A DNA stretch of 64,000 nucleotides from Terriglobales bacterium (GTDB lineage Bacteria; Acidobacteriota; Terriglobia; Terriglobales; Acidobacteriaceae), in assembly GCA_035561515.1 (NCBI GenBank), contig DATMXP010000018.1:40681-104680 (forward strand). The letters are read 5' to 3'. The notes beneath the pieces were generated by a model. That model saw nothing but the letters and a program-made list of their open reading frames with translations. It was not told the DNA's origin and ran no database searches. Position numbers and translations under genes: made by a program. Shown piece by piece: positions 1-9,150 of the stretch; position 1 is the first letter of the stretch; the number at the start of each line of letters is the position of its first letter.

Positions 1-484
1 CTCCGTCGCGATCCATAATCTCCATCACGACATCCTCGCCCATGCACACGCTGATCCGCGAGTAGTAGAAGTCTCTCGCATCCACCACGACCGGCTTGCC
101 TCGCTTCTTGTTCTCGAAAGAACGCAGAGCGCCAAGCAGATCGTCCACCGAACTGTATCCCTTCAGCAGATGCATGTCAGCGATCCCGCCGAAGCGCCGC
201 TCCAGTGTGGCCGACATGATGATGATCGGCACCTCCGGGCGTTTTCTGCGCAAGGAATCCGCGACTTCCGTTCCGAACTTTCCTGCGCCAAGGTGGTAAT
301 CGAGTACCGCGATATCGATGTCGTGCAGCTTCGTCTCTGCTTCCTCGATCGTCGACGATGTTGTTACGTCGTACCCATTACGGCGCAGGATCGTCGCACT
401 GAGAACCAGGTGGTCTTCCAGGTCATCCAGCAGGAGCACCCGTATCGGCTTACCGTCAACAATGGATGTGATCTTCTCTGACAT
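1..484 (-). CDS. Response-regulator receiver protein, partial (C-terminus off window)
   Basis: Open from ATG at 484 to the left edge (161 codons visible). The N-terminal 120 residues form a CheY-like receiver domain: acidic pair D20/D21, phospho-acceptor D62 in the VLDYH motif, S91 in MSAT, and K108. Past residue 120 a further region begins (VVVDARDFYYSRISVC...), too short here to assign. It starts 6 nt after the lpxD stop, so the two are probably co-transcribed. The receiver domain is clear; the output domain cannot be judged from this window. Confidence 0.8.
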   Translation of the reverse strand, partial: MSEKITSIVDGKPIRVLLLDDLEDHLVLSATILRRNGYDVTTSSTIEEAETKLHDIDIAVLDYHLGAGKFGTEVADSLRRKRPEVPIIIMSATLERRFGGIADMHLLKGYSSVDDLLGALRSFENKKRGKPVVVDARDFYYSRISVCMGEDVVMEIMDRDG

Positions 485-490
485 GAATCA

Positions 491-1513
491 CTACCGGCTC
501 TTTTCTTCGATGCTCCCAACCCGCCGTTCGAGTTCCCGAATCGTCTTGTTTAATTCCGGAAGCTTGTTGAAAACTGCCACGCTTTTTGCCCACTGGCGGG
601 ATTCAATCGACGGATACCCACTCATAATCTTACCGGCTTCGATATCCGACGGCACTCCAGATTGCGCCGTCACAACCACGTTATCTCCAATCGTACAGTG
701 CCCCGCGACGCCCACCTGTCCCGCGAGTATCACGTTGTTCTTCACTACCGTCGATCCCGCCAGTCCTACCTGCGCGCAAAGCATCGTGTGCTGGCCCACT
801 TCGCATCCATGACCGACCTGCACCAGGTTGTCAATCTTCGTGTCGCGCCCAATGCGTGTCTCGCCAATGCTGGCCCGATCGACGCAGGCATTTGCCTGAA
901 CCTCCACGTCGTCTTCCAGCACCGCCGGACCTGACTGCACGATCTTCTCCCAGTCGCCCTTCTCGTTTCGGGCGAAACCAAATCCGTCTGAGCCCACCAC
1001 CGCACCATTTTGCAGCACCACGTTGTCGCCCAGGCGGCAGTATTCGCGGACCATTGAATGCGCATGCGCAAAGAAGTTCTTTCCTATCTTCACTCCCGGA
1101 TAGATCACCACGTGGGGTAGGAGTACCGCGTTGTCGCCGATCTCGACGTCATCTCCAACCACTACATAAGGGCCAATGTGCACATTTTTTCCGAGCTTCG
1201 CCGATTCGCTGATCACCGCCGTCCGATGCACTCCCGGAGCATGCGCCGGAGGTCGGTAGAAGAGCGTGATCGCCCGTGCGAACGCCAGGTACGGATCCTT
1301 GATGCGCAGCGTCGCAGCGGCAATCTCCGGAAAATCGGTCGTTACAATTACCGCCGAAGCCTTCGTCGTCTTCGCCGCCGACGCATACTTAACGTTTGCG
1401 ACAAATGTCAGGTGTCCCGCTTCCGCTTCTTCGATACCCGCGACTCCCGCGATTTCGCAGTCCACACCGCGTAGTTCAGCGCCAAGTTTTTGTGCAATCT
1501 CAGAGAGTTTCAC
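491..1513 (-). CDS. lpxD: UDP-3-O-(3-hydroxyacyl)glucosamine N-acyltransferase (LpxD)
   Basis: Third step of lipid A synthesis: transfers a 3-hydroxyacyl chain from acyl-ACP to the 2-amino group of UDP-3-O-acylglucosamine in the cytoplasm. The 340 residues match the family length. An N-terminal uridine-binding domain (about 1-95) is followed by left-handed beta-helix hexapeptide repeats (about 100-310). The family motif GSDGFGF (174-180) and the VQVGHGCEVG segment with the predicted catalytic H235 are both present. The start is GTG at 1513. No other lpx gene is adjacent. Presence of LpxD implies an LPS-type outer membrane. Confidence 0.96.
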   Translation of the reverse strand: MKLSEIAQKLGAELRGVDCEIAGVAGIEEAEAGHLTFVANVKYASAAKTTKASAVIVTTDFPEIAAATLRIKDPYLAFARAITLFYRPPAHAPGVHRTAVISESAKLGKNVHIGPYVVVGDDVEIGDNAVLLPHVVIYPGVKIGKNFFAHAHSMVREYCRLGDNVVLQNGAVVGSDGFGFARNEKGDWEKIVQSGPAVLEDDVEVQANACVDRASIGETRIGRDTKIDNLVQVGHGCEVGQHTMLCAQVGLAGSTVVKNNVILAGQVGVAGHCTIGDNVVVTAQSGVPSDIEAGKIMSGYPSIESRQWAKSVAVFNKLPELNKTIRELERRVGSIEEKSR

Positions 1514-1540
1514 AGCGGAGATTGTAATTGAGCGGACGCC

Positions 1541-2026
1541 CTATTCCGTGAACATTGGGACCTGCCGCGTATCCACCGGTTTCTCCGCCGCTTTCCGGCG
1601 ACGCGATGCCGGTCCACCGATCACCGCCAGCACAGTGAAGGCCGTCAGGGCAGTTCGCGGTACGAAGATTCGCTGCGTATTCGAACGCGTATCGGGAGGG
1701 TTGATCATGTACCCGTCGGGCATCACTTGGGTCAGGTCGTTCGGCATCATGCCTTCCATCACGTCGTTGTCCTTGAACCGCAATCGCACCCACAATCCCT
1801 CCGTTCGCGGACGGGTCGTAAAGGTCTTCCGGTTAAGCTCTTCCGCGTCCCCGAAATCGCGCACGAAATAGACGCATTTCACGTCTTTGAGCTCCAGCGC
1901 CATCAGGGTGCCCGCCGTGTTCAATATCTCGAGCTTGCCGTCGTTCAAGAACTGGCTGGAAACAAAGCCGTTCACCGAGTCCCGGTCGAGTTTTCGGACT
2001 GTGACCTTCTTGTGGGTTGATGACAT
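1541..2026 (-). CDS. Conserved small hypothetical protein
   Basis: About 161 residues when started at ATG 2026 (MSSTHKK...); an upstream extension to 2092 is possible but looks non-conserved. It is a soluble protein with an RKLDRDSVNGFV-type opening, alternating beta-strand pattern and a short basic, arginine-rich stretch (SRRRKAAE) near the C-terminus. The middle contains a hydrophobic segment (AFTVLAVIG). It resembles short conserved proteins I associate with Acidobacteriota, but I do not know a function. It precedes lpxD by 27 nt on the same strand, so co-transcription is plausible. Confidence 0.7.
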   Translation of the reverse strand: MSSTHKKVTVRKLDRDSVNGFVSSQFLNDGKLEILNTAGTLMALELKDVKCVYFVRDFGDAEELNRKTFTTRPRTEGLWVRLRFKDNDVMEGMMPNDLTQVMPDGYMINPPDTRSNTQRIFVPRTALTAFTVLAVIGGPASRRRKAAEKPVDTRQVPMFTE

Positions 2027-2299
2027 GATTCCACTTGCGATTTTCCCACTTTTTACCGCAGCGCACAGGAAAGAGTGCGGAGAGGTAGCCAAAATGTGAA
2101 CGATGTGGTATTTTTTGCTGTTTGCTGCCGGATTGCGGTACCTGTAAGTCTATTCTTTCGTGATGCTTAGGAAGATTTCCACAGGCCCACCGGGGACCCC
2201 GGGCAGCACTCCGCGGTACTGCCAGCGGTGGCGCTAAGCTGCATCGTTTCAGCAACTTACGCCGACTATTCACCCGCTGGATCAGGTGTCAGGAGGGAA

Positions 2300-3934
2300 G
2301 TGGCCGACTACATATACACCTTGGAAACCCGGCTGTCGCCGGACCAGATGAAAGCCGTAAACCTGGTTCAGGATGTCGCCCGGGCTCATGAGATGAACAT
2401 TTACGTCACGGGCGGTACCGTCCGTGACCTGCTCACCGGGTTTCCCATCCGAGACCTCGACTTCACCGTTGAGGGGAATCCTCACAAGTTACAGAAAGAC
2501 CTCGAGAAACACGGCGTCCGTATGGAGCACTGGGACGAGGATTACCGTCTCCTGCGCGTTCTTTTCCCCGGAAATGTCCGGGGCGAGATCGATATGGCCC
2601 ACACCGAGCGCTTCGACAAGACCGGCAAGCCTCCGGTGGTTACGCCTGCTGGAATCAGCGAGGACCTCCGACGTCGCGACTTTACCGTCAATGCCATGGC
2701 GTTGTCCTTGAATCCCGGCTCACGGGGGCTGTTCCTCGATCCAACCAATGGTGCTGCCGATGTGGAGGGCAAACTCATCCGGGTCCTTCACAATTATGCT
2801 TTCTTGGAAGACCCGTCTCGGCTCATTCGCGCCACACGCTTTGCGGCGCGTTGGCACGAGTGGCAACTCGAAGAGCGCACCAGGGCCCGTTACGATTCCG
2901 CGAAAGAAAACAACTACATCGAGTACTTGCAGGATCGCACCCGGGGCATGGAGATCGCTCAGATCGCTCTCTCCGACGATCCGCTCAACGTCATGAAAGC
3001 CCTCGAAAGAGAGGGCTGGCTCGAAGTCCTGAATCCTCATTGGACTTCCGCCAAAGTTGACCAGAACGGATTGCAACAGCTCCTACGGGTCAAACAGCAA
3101 CTCTGGGAAATTGGAGTCGAAGTCGATGCAGCTCCGGCCGTGATGTATTTCCTCACCAGTAAACTGGCCGACAAGGACATTCACGACATCCAGAAGCGCT
3201 TCCCGATCCGCAGTCTCGTCGAGAACTGGAAGAGCCTCGAAGACGATGCCAAGGAACTCGCAAAACGCCTGAGCGGGAAGGAAGCTGCAACTGCGTCGAT
3301 GACCTGGAAACTGCTCGCTTCGGCGAAGCCGGAAGATCTCCTTTTTCTGGCTGCCACCGTCAAGCAGCAAAACGTCTCCGAAAAGATCAAGAACTACTTC
3401 GGAAAGTGGCGTCAGTTCCAGCAGAAGTTCCCGCTTCCCGAAATGGTGGAGCTCCAGATCACTCCGTCCATGCCGAGTTACCGCAAGATTGTGGACGATG
3501 CTTTTCTCATGATGCTCGACGGGAAGCTGCGTACGCACTCGGAAATCATGAAGCACTTCAAGCCGCTTGCTCCTCCGCCCCCGCCTCCGCCCCCGGCTCC
3601 GAAACGGGGACGTGCAGCGAAAGCGGAAGCCGCAGCTGCTGGTGCGGGTGCGCATGCTGGCAAAAAAGGAGCTGCTGCGGAGTCAGTTACCACCGCAGCC
3701 GCGCCGAAGGCCGAGGCTGCTCCCGAGAAGGGTAAGAAGAGCAAATCCGCCGAGAAAAAGGAAGTCAAGGCAGAAGCCAAGCCTGCGAAGGAAACGGCCA
3801 AGGCGACCGCAAAAGCACCTGCGAAGCCCGCGCCGAAGAAAGCGGCCAAACCCGCACCCAAGCCCAAAGCAGCGAAGAAGCCTGCTCCGAAGCCGGCCAA
3901 GAAAGCTTCTACTAAAAAGAAGGCAAAACGCTAG
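2300..3934 (+). CDS. CCA-adding/poly(A) polymerase-type nucleotidyltransferase with histone H1-like tail
   Basis: Class II nucleotidyltransferase of the CCA-tRNA/poly(A) polymerase family. With GTG 2300 as start (544 aa), the GGTVRD motif lies at 38-43 and the metal-binding DLD at 52-54, followed by the RRRDFTVNAMA and EDPSRLIRATRFA family motifs. The catalytic and RNA-binding parts end near residue 420. The last about 120 residues (bases 3566-3931) are a proline run followed by a lysine/alanine/proline-rich tail like histone H1 or bacterial AlgP/Hc1. GTG 2300 sits just after AGGAGG (2291-2296), a short spacing; GTG 2228 would add 24 residues with no SD. The tail is probably disordered and nucleic-acid binding. 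Confidence 0.88.
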   Translation: MADYIYTLETRLSPDQMKAVNLVQDVARAHEMNIYVTGGTVRDLLTGFPIRDLDFTVEGNPHKLQKDLEKHGVRMEHWDEDYRLLRVLFPGNVRGEIDMAHTERFDKTGKPPVVTPAGISEDLRRRDFTVNAMALSLNPGSRGLFLDPTNGAADVEGKLIRVLHNYAFLEDPSRLIRATRFAARWHEWQLEERTRARYDSAKENNYIEYLQDRTRGMEIAQIALSDDPLNVMKALEREGWLEVLNPHWTSAKVDQNGLQQLLRVKQQLWEIGVEVDAAPAVMYFLTSKLADKDIHDIQKRFPIRSLVENWKSLEDDAKELAKRLSGKEAATASMTWKLLASAKPEDLLFLAATVKQQNVSEKIKNYFGKWRQFQQKFPLPEMVELQITPSMPSYRKIVDDAFLMMLDGKLRTHSEIMKHFKPLAPPPPPPPPAPKRGRAAKAEAAAAGAGAHAGKKGAAAESVTTAAAPKAEAAPEKGKKSKSAEKKEVKAEAKPAKETAKATAKAPAKPAPKKAAKPAPKPKAAKKPAPKPAKKASTKKKAKR

Positions 3935-3958
3935 CAGGCAAATAGGGTAGGACTTCAG

Positions 3959-3984
3959 CCGGGCCGTGAGGCCCGGTTTTATTT
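3959..3984 (+). terminator. Intrinsic terminator after the nucleotidyltransferase
   Basis: A 7-bp GC stem (CCGGGCC/GGCCCGG) with a 4-nt loop is followed by TTTTATTT, 25 nt after the stop codon. Confidence 0.85.
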
Positions 3985-4006
3985 CGACTGCGAATCGAGG
4001 GTCCGA

Positions 4007-4642
4007 TTGCGAATCTGTGTCATCGTCACCGCGCTCGTTTTCTCTGTGTCGCTCCTGTCTTGCTCCAGGAAGAATGCCGACGTTCCCGCTCCAGCCACCT
4101 CCGAAGCTACTGTCAGCGAGGAGCCCACCTCAGTCGAACTCGACATTACCCCCGAAGGCAAACAAACCGACGATCATTGGCGTTATCGCGCCACGTACAC
4201 GAAGAACGGTCAAACCGCCAAGTTCATCATCGACATGAAAGTGTCCAATTCCAACGCTGACCAGGTTCCCGGTCGCGGGGATTTCAAGATCAAGTCCGGT
4301 CGCGGTAGCTTCGTTGCTGATCCAACCTCGCAGAATGCAGCGCTCTTGGACGATCTGAAGCAGGCGCTCATGGCGACCACAATGCCGTCGCACAAGATTC
4401 GCGTAAGGGAACTGCCATTCGAGTTCGTCTCGTTGGGCGAGAACTTGACGCGCGATCGTAACGGCGGATTAGCCGATACCAATCAGGGAAAATGGGTTGG
4501 CGCGAAGATTTTCCTTGGCGCCGGCGACGACGAGAGCGAAGTCTTTTTCAACTTCGAGAAGGGCGGAGGCAAAGCCGAATTCTCCCTCAAAGATGAGGAA
4601 TACGGAAACGGCGTTCTGAATGAGTTAGCGAAGGTTCTGTGA
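4007..4642 (+). CDS. Putative exported lipoprotein
   Basis: 211 residues starting at TTG 4007, with GAGG about 7 nt upstream. A short signal peptide ends in the lipobox LLSC at about residues 16-19, so it is probably lipidated and anchored in the outer or inner membrane facing the periplasm. The mature part is polar, with a beta-rich middle (HWRYRATYTKNGQTAKFIIDMKV) and no motif I recognise. It has its own terminator upstream and a convergent neighbour, so it is probably monocistronic. Function unknown. Confidence 0.72.
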   Translation: MRICVIVTALVFSVSLLSCSRKNADVPAPATSEATVSEEPTSVELDITPEGKQTDDHWRYRATYTKNGQTAKFIIDMKVSNSNADQVPGRGDFKIKSGRGSFVADPTSQNAALLDDLKQALMATTMPSHKIRVRELPFEFVSLGENLTRDRNGGLADTNQGKWVGAKIFLGAGDDESEVFFNFEKGGGKAEFSLKDEEYGNGVLNELAKVL

Positions 4643-4661
4643 AGGATATATCGGAAATAAT

Positions 4662-4687
4662 GAGGCGCAGCACGGGGGCTGCGCCTC
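4662..4687 (-). terminator. Hairpin between convergent genes
   Basis: A perfect 10-bp stem GAGGCGCAGC/GCTGCGCCTC with a 6-nt loop. On the minus strand it is followed by ATTATTT, so it best serves the hexosaminidase gene; on the plus strand no T-tract follows. Confidence 0.55.
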
Positions 4688-4696
4688 GCCGGTCGG

Positions 4697-6790
4697 CTAT
4701 TTAGGTTGACTCGCTTGCGGTGGTGCTGCGGGCTTTATCTGCCGGAACCCGATCTCCTCCGGTGCTGGCAGGTTCGCCCGGCCGCGTTCGTTCAGTTCAT
4801 TAATTTTCTTCTGGATGGATTGCGTCAGAACGTCATACCGCACCGTCACGTTCCCGAGCCAGTACGGATGGTTCTCCCGCAGCCATTGCGCTGAATACAT
4901 GTCTTTCACGTACGTTACCGAGTCGCGCAACGATTGCAGGCGGGCGTTCATCCCGTTGATCTCGTTGAGTTCACGGCCAACGCGCTTGCCGGCTGTTGAA
5001 TTCGCATAGGCAGTCGCGTAGTAATCGCCGATCTCCTGCATCATCTGTACCTTCAAGCCCAGTGCGTCGAGACGATACCCTCCCAGCAGCAGCGGGTCGA
5101 TGGTGTCATTGTGGATGCGAGCCTTGTCGCGATTCTTGTACAGCAGATCGAGCGCTTCTTCCGCTGAAAGACGGACGTCGCGCACCACGGGCAGTGCCTT
5201 TGACGAATAATCGGCCCAGGCCTGTCCGAAAGGATCCATCCAGTAAGCAGTGTCGTGCGCGTTGCGAATGCCCGCCTTTTTAAGCAGGTTGTGCGTCTCC
5301 GTCAACTTCTTCAGCGCATTGTGGAAGCTGTGGTCCTGCGCGTTGCGGTAAAACGCCCAGTCATACGAGTTGGCAAACTGGTCGAGTGAGCACTCGCCCT
5401 GCTGCCATGAACAGGCCGCACCCAGCACCAGCGGAGACCACGTCATGCCGAACAGCGCTTCACCGTCGTCCATCCACGTGGTGTTCAGCATTCCCATCGC
5501 GCCGTACTTCTGGCCGTCGCGAACGAAATTGCGGATGTTCACGTACGCTTCGTCGAGGTCCGGAAAGATCAGGTTCCAGTTGTTGGCACCCGGTGCGACG
5601 AACAGGTCAAGCCCCGCATCCTTGTACGGCTTCAGTTCTTCGTCAAAGTTTGGCCGCGCGTCGTACTTCCACGCCACCGCGATCACGTCCTTCGGAAGGA
5701 TCTTCAGCAGTTCGGGATAGTGCATCGCGATGTCGCCCCAGAACATGAGCCGCTTGTTATAGGGCTTCATCATCTCGGCGACCTTCTGAAGGTGTTCCAG
5801 GTACACGCGCCCAAGTCCGACTTCTTCCGTACGTGCTTTCGTCTGTCCGAGCCCTAGTTCGAACGTCTCATCAGCACCGATGTGGAACAGTGGTCCGGGG
5901 AAAAGCGGCACCAGTTGCGCGTACATGCTCTTGATGAAGTCATAGGACTTCGGATTCGTGGGCGTTAGCACGTGTCCGTGCGGACGCTCCGCCATGTCCG
6001 TGTAGAGCTCCCATTTCAGCGCATGGTGCAGGTGGCCGAAGGCCTGTTGCTCCGGCAATATCGTCACGTGGTACTGCCCCGCATACTCCACGAGTTCCTT
6101 CACCATCGCCGGCGTAATACCCGCGCCTTTAGGTGCGATTATCGGCTGCTCCGGGAAGTCGAACACGTGCTCCATATACAGGGAGAACAGGTTGATCTTG
6201 TATTCCGAGAGCGTGCGGATCACCTTCTTCATGTACGCCATCGTCGGGATCGGCCCACGGCTGATGTCGTAATGCACGCCTCGCCACTGCATCGTCGGCC
6301 AGTCTTTGACGGTGACCGCCGGTACGGCCAGTTTTTTGCCCTCGGGCATCAGTAGTTGCCGCAGAGTCTGAACTCCGTAGAAGGTGCCGGAGTCACCTTT
6401 CCCGGCCACGGTGATGCGCCCGGACGTTACTGTGATCAGATACGCTTCGTCCGTATCAGCATGGAATTCCTTGTCGCCGAGCTTTGGATCGCTGAGTCGT
6501 GTCAGCCGAATCGAGTTGGCCGGGGCCACAGCCGCAGTGACAACGCGCGGCTTTTTGCCGGTAACCGACTCGATTTCTTCAGCCAGCATTTCGGCCGCAA
6601 TCTTGTCGCTTTTGGCGTGTTTCGGGCTCAAGATGATGCTCGTCGTGCCCGATACAACAAACTGGCCCTTAGCTTTGTCCACCTGGCGTGGATAGGGGAT
6701 GAGCTTTAGCTCGTCCTGCGCAACCGCAAAGGTGCCAAGCAGGACGAACGCACACAGCAGGCTTGTACGCAACGATTTCAAATGAGTCAT
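4697..6790 (-). CDS. Exported glycoside hydrolase family 20 (beta-N-acetylhexosaminidase-like)
   Basis: 697 residues. A signal peptide (about 1-24, ...FAVAQ) is followed by a GH20b-like alpha/beta domain (about 28-165) and a TIM barrel from about 165. The catalytic Asp-Glu pair characteristic of GH20 is D307-E308 in HIGADETFE. WRGVHYDISRGP matches the start of the GH20 barrel. The family removes terminal GlcNAc/GalNAc residues from chitin fragments, glycans or peptidoglycan, using the substrate N-acetyl group as nucleophile. The long C-terminal helical part (about 500-690) is less conserved. It is divergent from the haem operon, and the shared upstream region holds a CRP-like site. Substrate is not determinable here. 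Confidence 0.88.
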   Translation of the reverse strand: MTHLKSLRTSLLCAFVLLGTFAVAQDELKLIPYPRQVDKAKGQFVVSGTTSIILSPKHAKSDKIAAEMLAEEIESVTGKKPRVVTAAVAPANSIRLTRLSDPKLGDKEFHADTDEAYLITVTSGRITVAGKGDSGTFYGVQTLRQLLMPEGKKLAVPAVTVKDWPTMQWRGVHYDISRGPIPTMAYMKKVIRTLSEYKINLFSLYMEHVFDFPEQPIIAPKGAGITPAMVKELVEYAGQYHVTILPEQQAFGHLHHALKWELYTDMAERPHGHVLTPTNPKSYDFIKSMYAQLVPLFPGPLFHIGADETFELGLGQTKARTEEVGLGRVYLEHLQKVAEMMKPYNKRLMFWGDIAMHYPELLKILPKDVIAVAWKYDARPNFDEELKPYKDAGLDLFVAPGANNWNLIFPDLDEAYVNIRNFVRDGQKYGAMGMLNTTWMDDGEALFGMTWSPLVLGAACSWQQGECSLDQFANSYDWAFYRNAQDHSFHNALKKLTETHNLLKKAGIRNAHDTAYWMDPFGQAWADYSSKALPVVRDVRLSAEEALDLLYKNRDKARIHNDTIDPLLLGGYRLDALGLKVQMMQEIGDYYATAYANSTAGKRVGRELNEINGMNARLQSLRDSVTYVKDMYSAQWLRENHPYWLGNVTVRYDVLTQSIQKKINELNERGRANLPAPEEIGFRQIKPAAPPQASQPK

Positions 6791-6890
6791 CTCTTTTTTT
6801 CTTATTGCCCGTAGGCGATGCGAGACTAGCGAGATGAAAATGCCGTGTCAAATTTGTAAACGCTCGCGACAGGCCCGGATAGCCGGGATT

Positions 6891-6906
6891 TGTGATGAAC
6901 ATCACA
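6891..6906. promoter_or_regulatory. CRP/FNR-type binding site
   Basis: TGTGATGAACATCACA is a perfect 7-bp inverted repeat with 2-nt centre and fits the CRP/FNR-family consensus TGTGA-N6-TCACA exactly. It lies between the divergent hexosaminidase and haem-operon starts. Its centre is about 70-75 bp upstream of the TATAAT box at 6968. No regulator of this family is encoded in the window. Confidence 0.65.
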
Positions 6907-6967
6907 GGCGGAAGTGATAACGTCCACTGAGACGCGCCCTATCCCTCAGGCAACCTGAATACGTCTT

Positions 6968-6973
6968 TATAAT
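6968..6973 (+). promoter_or_regulatory. Candidate -10 box of the haem operon
   Basis: A perfect TATAAT 60 nt upstream of the first haem-operon start. No convincing -35 is seen at 16-18 nt, which would fit an activator-dependent promoter; the CRP-like site would be near -81. Confidence 0.45.
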
Positions 6974-7033
6974 TAAGTTTCCCATCCTGAGTGGCACATG
7001 CGGAGTGTTGAGAGGACAGGTGGGAAATCACTT

Positions 7034-7855
7034 ATGCCGCTATTTTGGCTTCGAATATCGTTTCTGTTCTACTCGGTAGGGCTGCTGTACGCCCTTTCTG
7101 CGGTCAGCCGGCCCTGTACCTGGCTACAGAAATACGTAATCCCGATCGTAGGCGTCGGGATGGTTTTCCACGTAGTCTCGCTGGCCGAAACCGCGATGAT
7201 CACCGGGCACCTGAGCCTGACGCGGATGTCCGTCTACGACTCCGAATCTTTGCTCGCCTTCCTGATCCTTACGGTCTTCATGATCGTCTATGCCAAGTAC
7301 AAGACGATCGCGCCGGGGATCTTCGTCTTCCCACTTGCATTCCTGATGACCTTCGCCGCCGCCATGGGCCAGCAACCGGTGGTCTTCACCTCCGAGGTGA
7401 TGCGCAGCGGTTGGCTGTTCGCGCATATCGCCACGATCTTTACCGGCTACGCGGCTCTGTTCCTGAGCTTCGCAGCCAGCTTGCTTTACATCGTCCAGGA
7501 AAAAACCCTGAAGTCGAAGCAGCCCAGCAACCTGATGGGAAGGTTGCCGGCGCTGCAGGTCATCGATGACATCGGCTACAAGTCGCTGATGCTTGGTTTT
7601 CCATTCATGACCTTCGGCCTGATCTGCGGTGCTGTCATCGCGCAGTCTCAGTTCGGACCGCAGTGGTTCACCGATCCCAAGGTTGTGCTTTCGCTGTTGA
7701 TGTGGGCCGTATACATGGTGCTGCTGTACACGCGCTGGAACAGCGGATGGCGGGGACGCCGTGCCGCTTACCTCGCGACGTTTGCTTTCCTTACAGCAAT
7801 CGGGGCATGGGCGGCCAACTTCTTCAGTTCGGTACATAGGTTTGTCGCGCCATGA
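7034..7855 (+). CDS. CcsA/HemX-like cytochrome c assembly membrane protein
   Basis: 273 residues from ATG 7034, with about eight predicted membrane helices. The C-terminal half aligns with CcsA/CcmC-type proteins: the FGPQWFTDPKVVLSLLMWAVYMVLL segment occupies the place of the tryptophan-rich WxWDPKE haem-handling motif but is degenerate, as in HemX-type proteins. The stop overlaps the hemA start (ATGA at 7852-7855), so it is translationally coupled to hemA. HemX proteins are found with hemA and affect glutamyl-tRNA reductase levels; CcsA proteins handle haem for cytochrome c. The hem context favours HemX-like. An upstream start at 6998 is possible but less likely. Confidence 0.85.
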   Translation: MPLFWLRISFLFYSVGLLYALSAVSRPCTWLQKYVIPIVGVGMVFHVVSLAETAMITGHLSLTRMSVYDSESLLAFLILTVFMIVYAKYKTIAPGIFVFPLAFLMTFAAAMGQQPVVFTSEVMRSGWLFAHIATIFTGYAALFLSFAASLLYIVQEKTLKSKQPSNLMGRLPALQVIDDIGYKSLMLGFPFMTFGLICGAVIAQSQFGPQWFTDPKVVLSLLMWAVYMVLLYTRWNSGWRGRRAAYLATFAFLTAIGAWAANFFSSVHRFVAP

Positions 7856-9150
7856 ACTTGCAGCTCATCGGATTGAATCATCGGTCGGCCCCCGTGGAAG
7901 TTCGGGAGCGCTTCGCCGTGCCCGAGAAGAGTCTGCCCGAAGCGCTGCAATCACTCGTGAAGTATCCCGGAATCAGCGAAGGCCTTATCGTTTCCACCTG
8001 CAACCGGGTGGAAGTTCTCGCCGGATTGCAAAACGGCTCCTGCGACGTCCGCGGTTTCCTGAGCCAGTTTTTCAATATGGATCGCGCGGAACTCGAGAAG
8101 TACACCTACGAGTTCCGCGAAAAAGATGCGATCAAGCATCTGTTCCGCGTCACCGCCAGTCTCGATTCGATGGTTGTCGGGGAGCCCCAGATCCTCGGGC
8201 AGGTGAAGGAAGCATACGCCGTCGCACGAGCTGTAGGCTCTGTCCATTCTGAACTGGACGCGCTGCTTACCCGTTCGTTCGCCGTTGCCAAAAAGGTTCG
8301 GAACGAAACCGCTATCGCCACGTCCGCGGTCTCTGTTGCTTCGGTAGCAGTCGAACTGGCCCAGAAGATCTTCGGCAAGCTCGACGGAAAGAGCGTCTAC
8401 CTCGTTGGCGCCGGAAAAATGTGCGAACTCGCCGCGCGTCACCTGATTGCCAACGGCGCTGGCACTATCTTCGTCGCCAATCGTACCTACGACCGCGCCG
8501 TGAAGCTGGCCGCCAAGTTCGAAGGTAAGGCCATTCACTTCGAGGAACTCTACGCAACCGCCGACAAGGCCGATATCGTCATCACCTCGACCGGCGCGCC
8601 GCATGCCATCTTCCGCAAGGAGCATGGCGAGCAGTTCATGGCCAAGCGGCGGAACCGCCCAATGTTCTTCATCGACATCGCCGTTCCGCGTGACGTTGAT
8701 CCGGCGATGAACGACGTTGACGGCGTGTTCGTCTACGACATCGACGACCTTCAGCAGGTTGTTTCGTCGCACATCTCCGACCGCAAGAAGGAAGCTGTCC
8801 GCGCGGAGGAGATCGTTGCGTTCGAGGTCGATCGCTTCCACGAGAAGCTTCAGGCGCACGATGTAGTTCCGACCATTCTGTCGCTTCAGGAGTACCTGGA
8901 GAACATTCGCCAGGCCGAGATCGACCGGCATCGCGCGCGCTTCGGTGACGTTACGCCGCAACAGGAAGCCGCGATCGACGCCATGACCAAGGCGATGATC
9001 AACAAGATCATGCACACGCCGATCGTGACGCTGAAGACAGCCGCCAAGGGGCCCGAAGCAGCGACGGTAGTAGATTTGATCCGCAGGGTTTTCAACCTGC
9101 CGGAAAAACCGCAAGCGAAGAGCGCAGGCGGGAACGGAGACGAAAACTGA
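7852..9150 (+). CDS. hemA: Glutamyl-tRNA reductase (HemA)
   Basis: First committed step of C5-pathway tetrapyrrole synthesis: NADPH-dependent reduction of glutamyl-tRNA to glutamate-1-semialdehyde. 432 residues. The N-terminal catalytic domain has the nucleophile C50 in STCNRVE, followed by the [15 protein letters not shown] motif, a Rossmann NADPH domain ([16 protein letters not shown]) and a C-terminal dimerisation domain. The start overlaps the HemX-like stop and the stop overlaps the hemC start, giving a tightly coupled operon. All key residues look intact. Confidence 0.97.
   Translation: MNLQLIGLNHRSAPVEVRERFAVPEKSLPEALQSLVKYPGISEGLIVSTCNRVEVLAGLQNGSCDVRGFLSQFFNMDRAELEKYTYEFREKDAIKHLFRVTASLDSMVVGEPQILGQVKEAYAVARAVGSVHSELDALLTRSFAVAKKVRNETAIATSAVSVASVAVELAQKIFGKLDGKSVYLVGAGKMCELAARHLIANGAGTIFVANRTYDRAVKLAAKFEGKAIHFEELYATADKADIVITSTGAPHAIFRKEHGEQFMAKRRNRPMFFIDIAVPRDVDPAMNDVDGVFVYDIDDLQQVVSSHISDRKKEAVRAEEIVAFEVDRFHEKLQAHDVVPTILSLQEYLENIRQAEIDRHRARFGDVTPQQEAAIDAMTKAMINKIMHTPIVTLKTAAKGPEAATVVDLIRRVFNLPEKPQAKSAGGNGDEN

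Noticed and set aside
3478..3900. Long antisense frame opposite the nucleotidyltransferase tail, rich in Ala/Gly/Phe
   Set aside because: It is the mirror of a low-complexity Lys/Ala/Pro tail and has no start signals.
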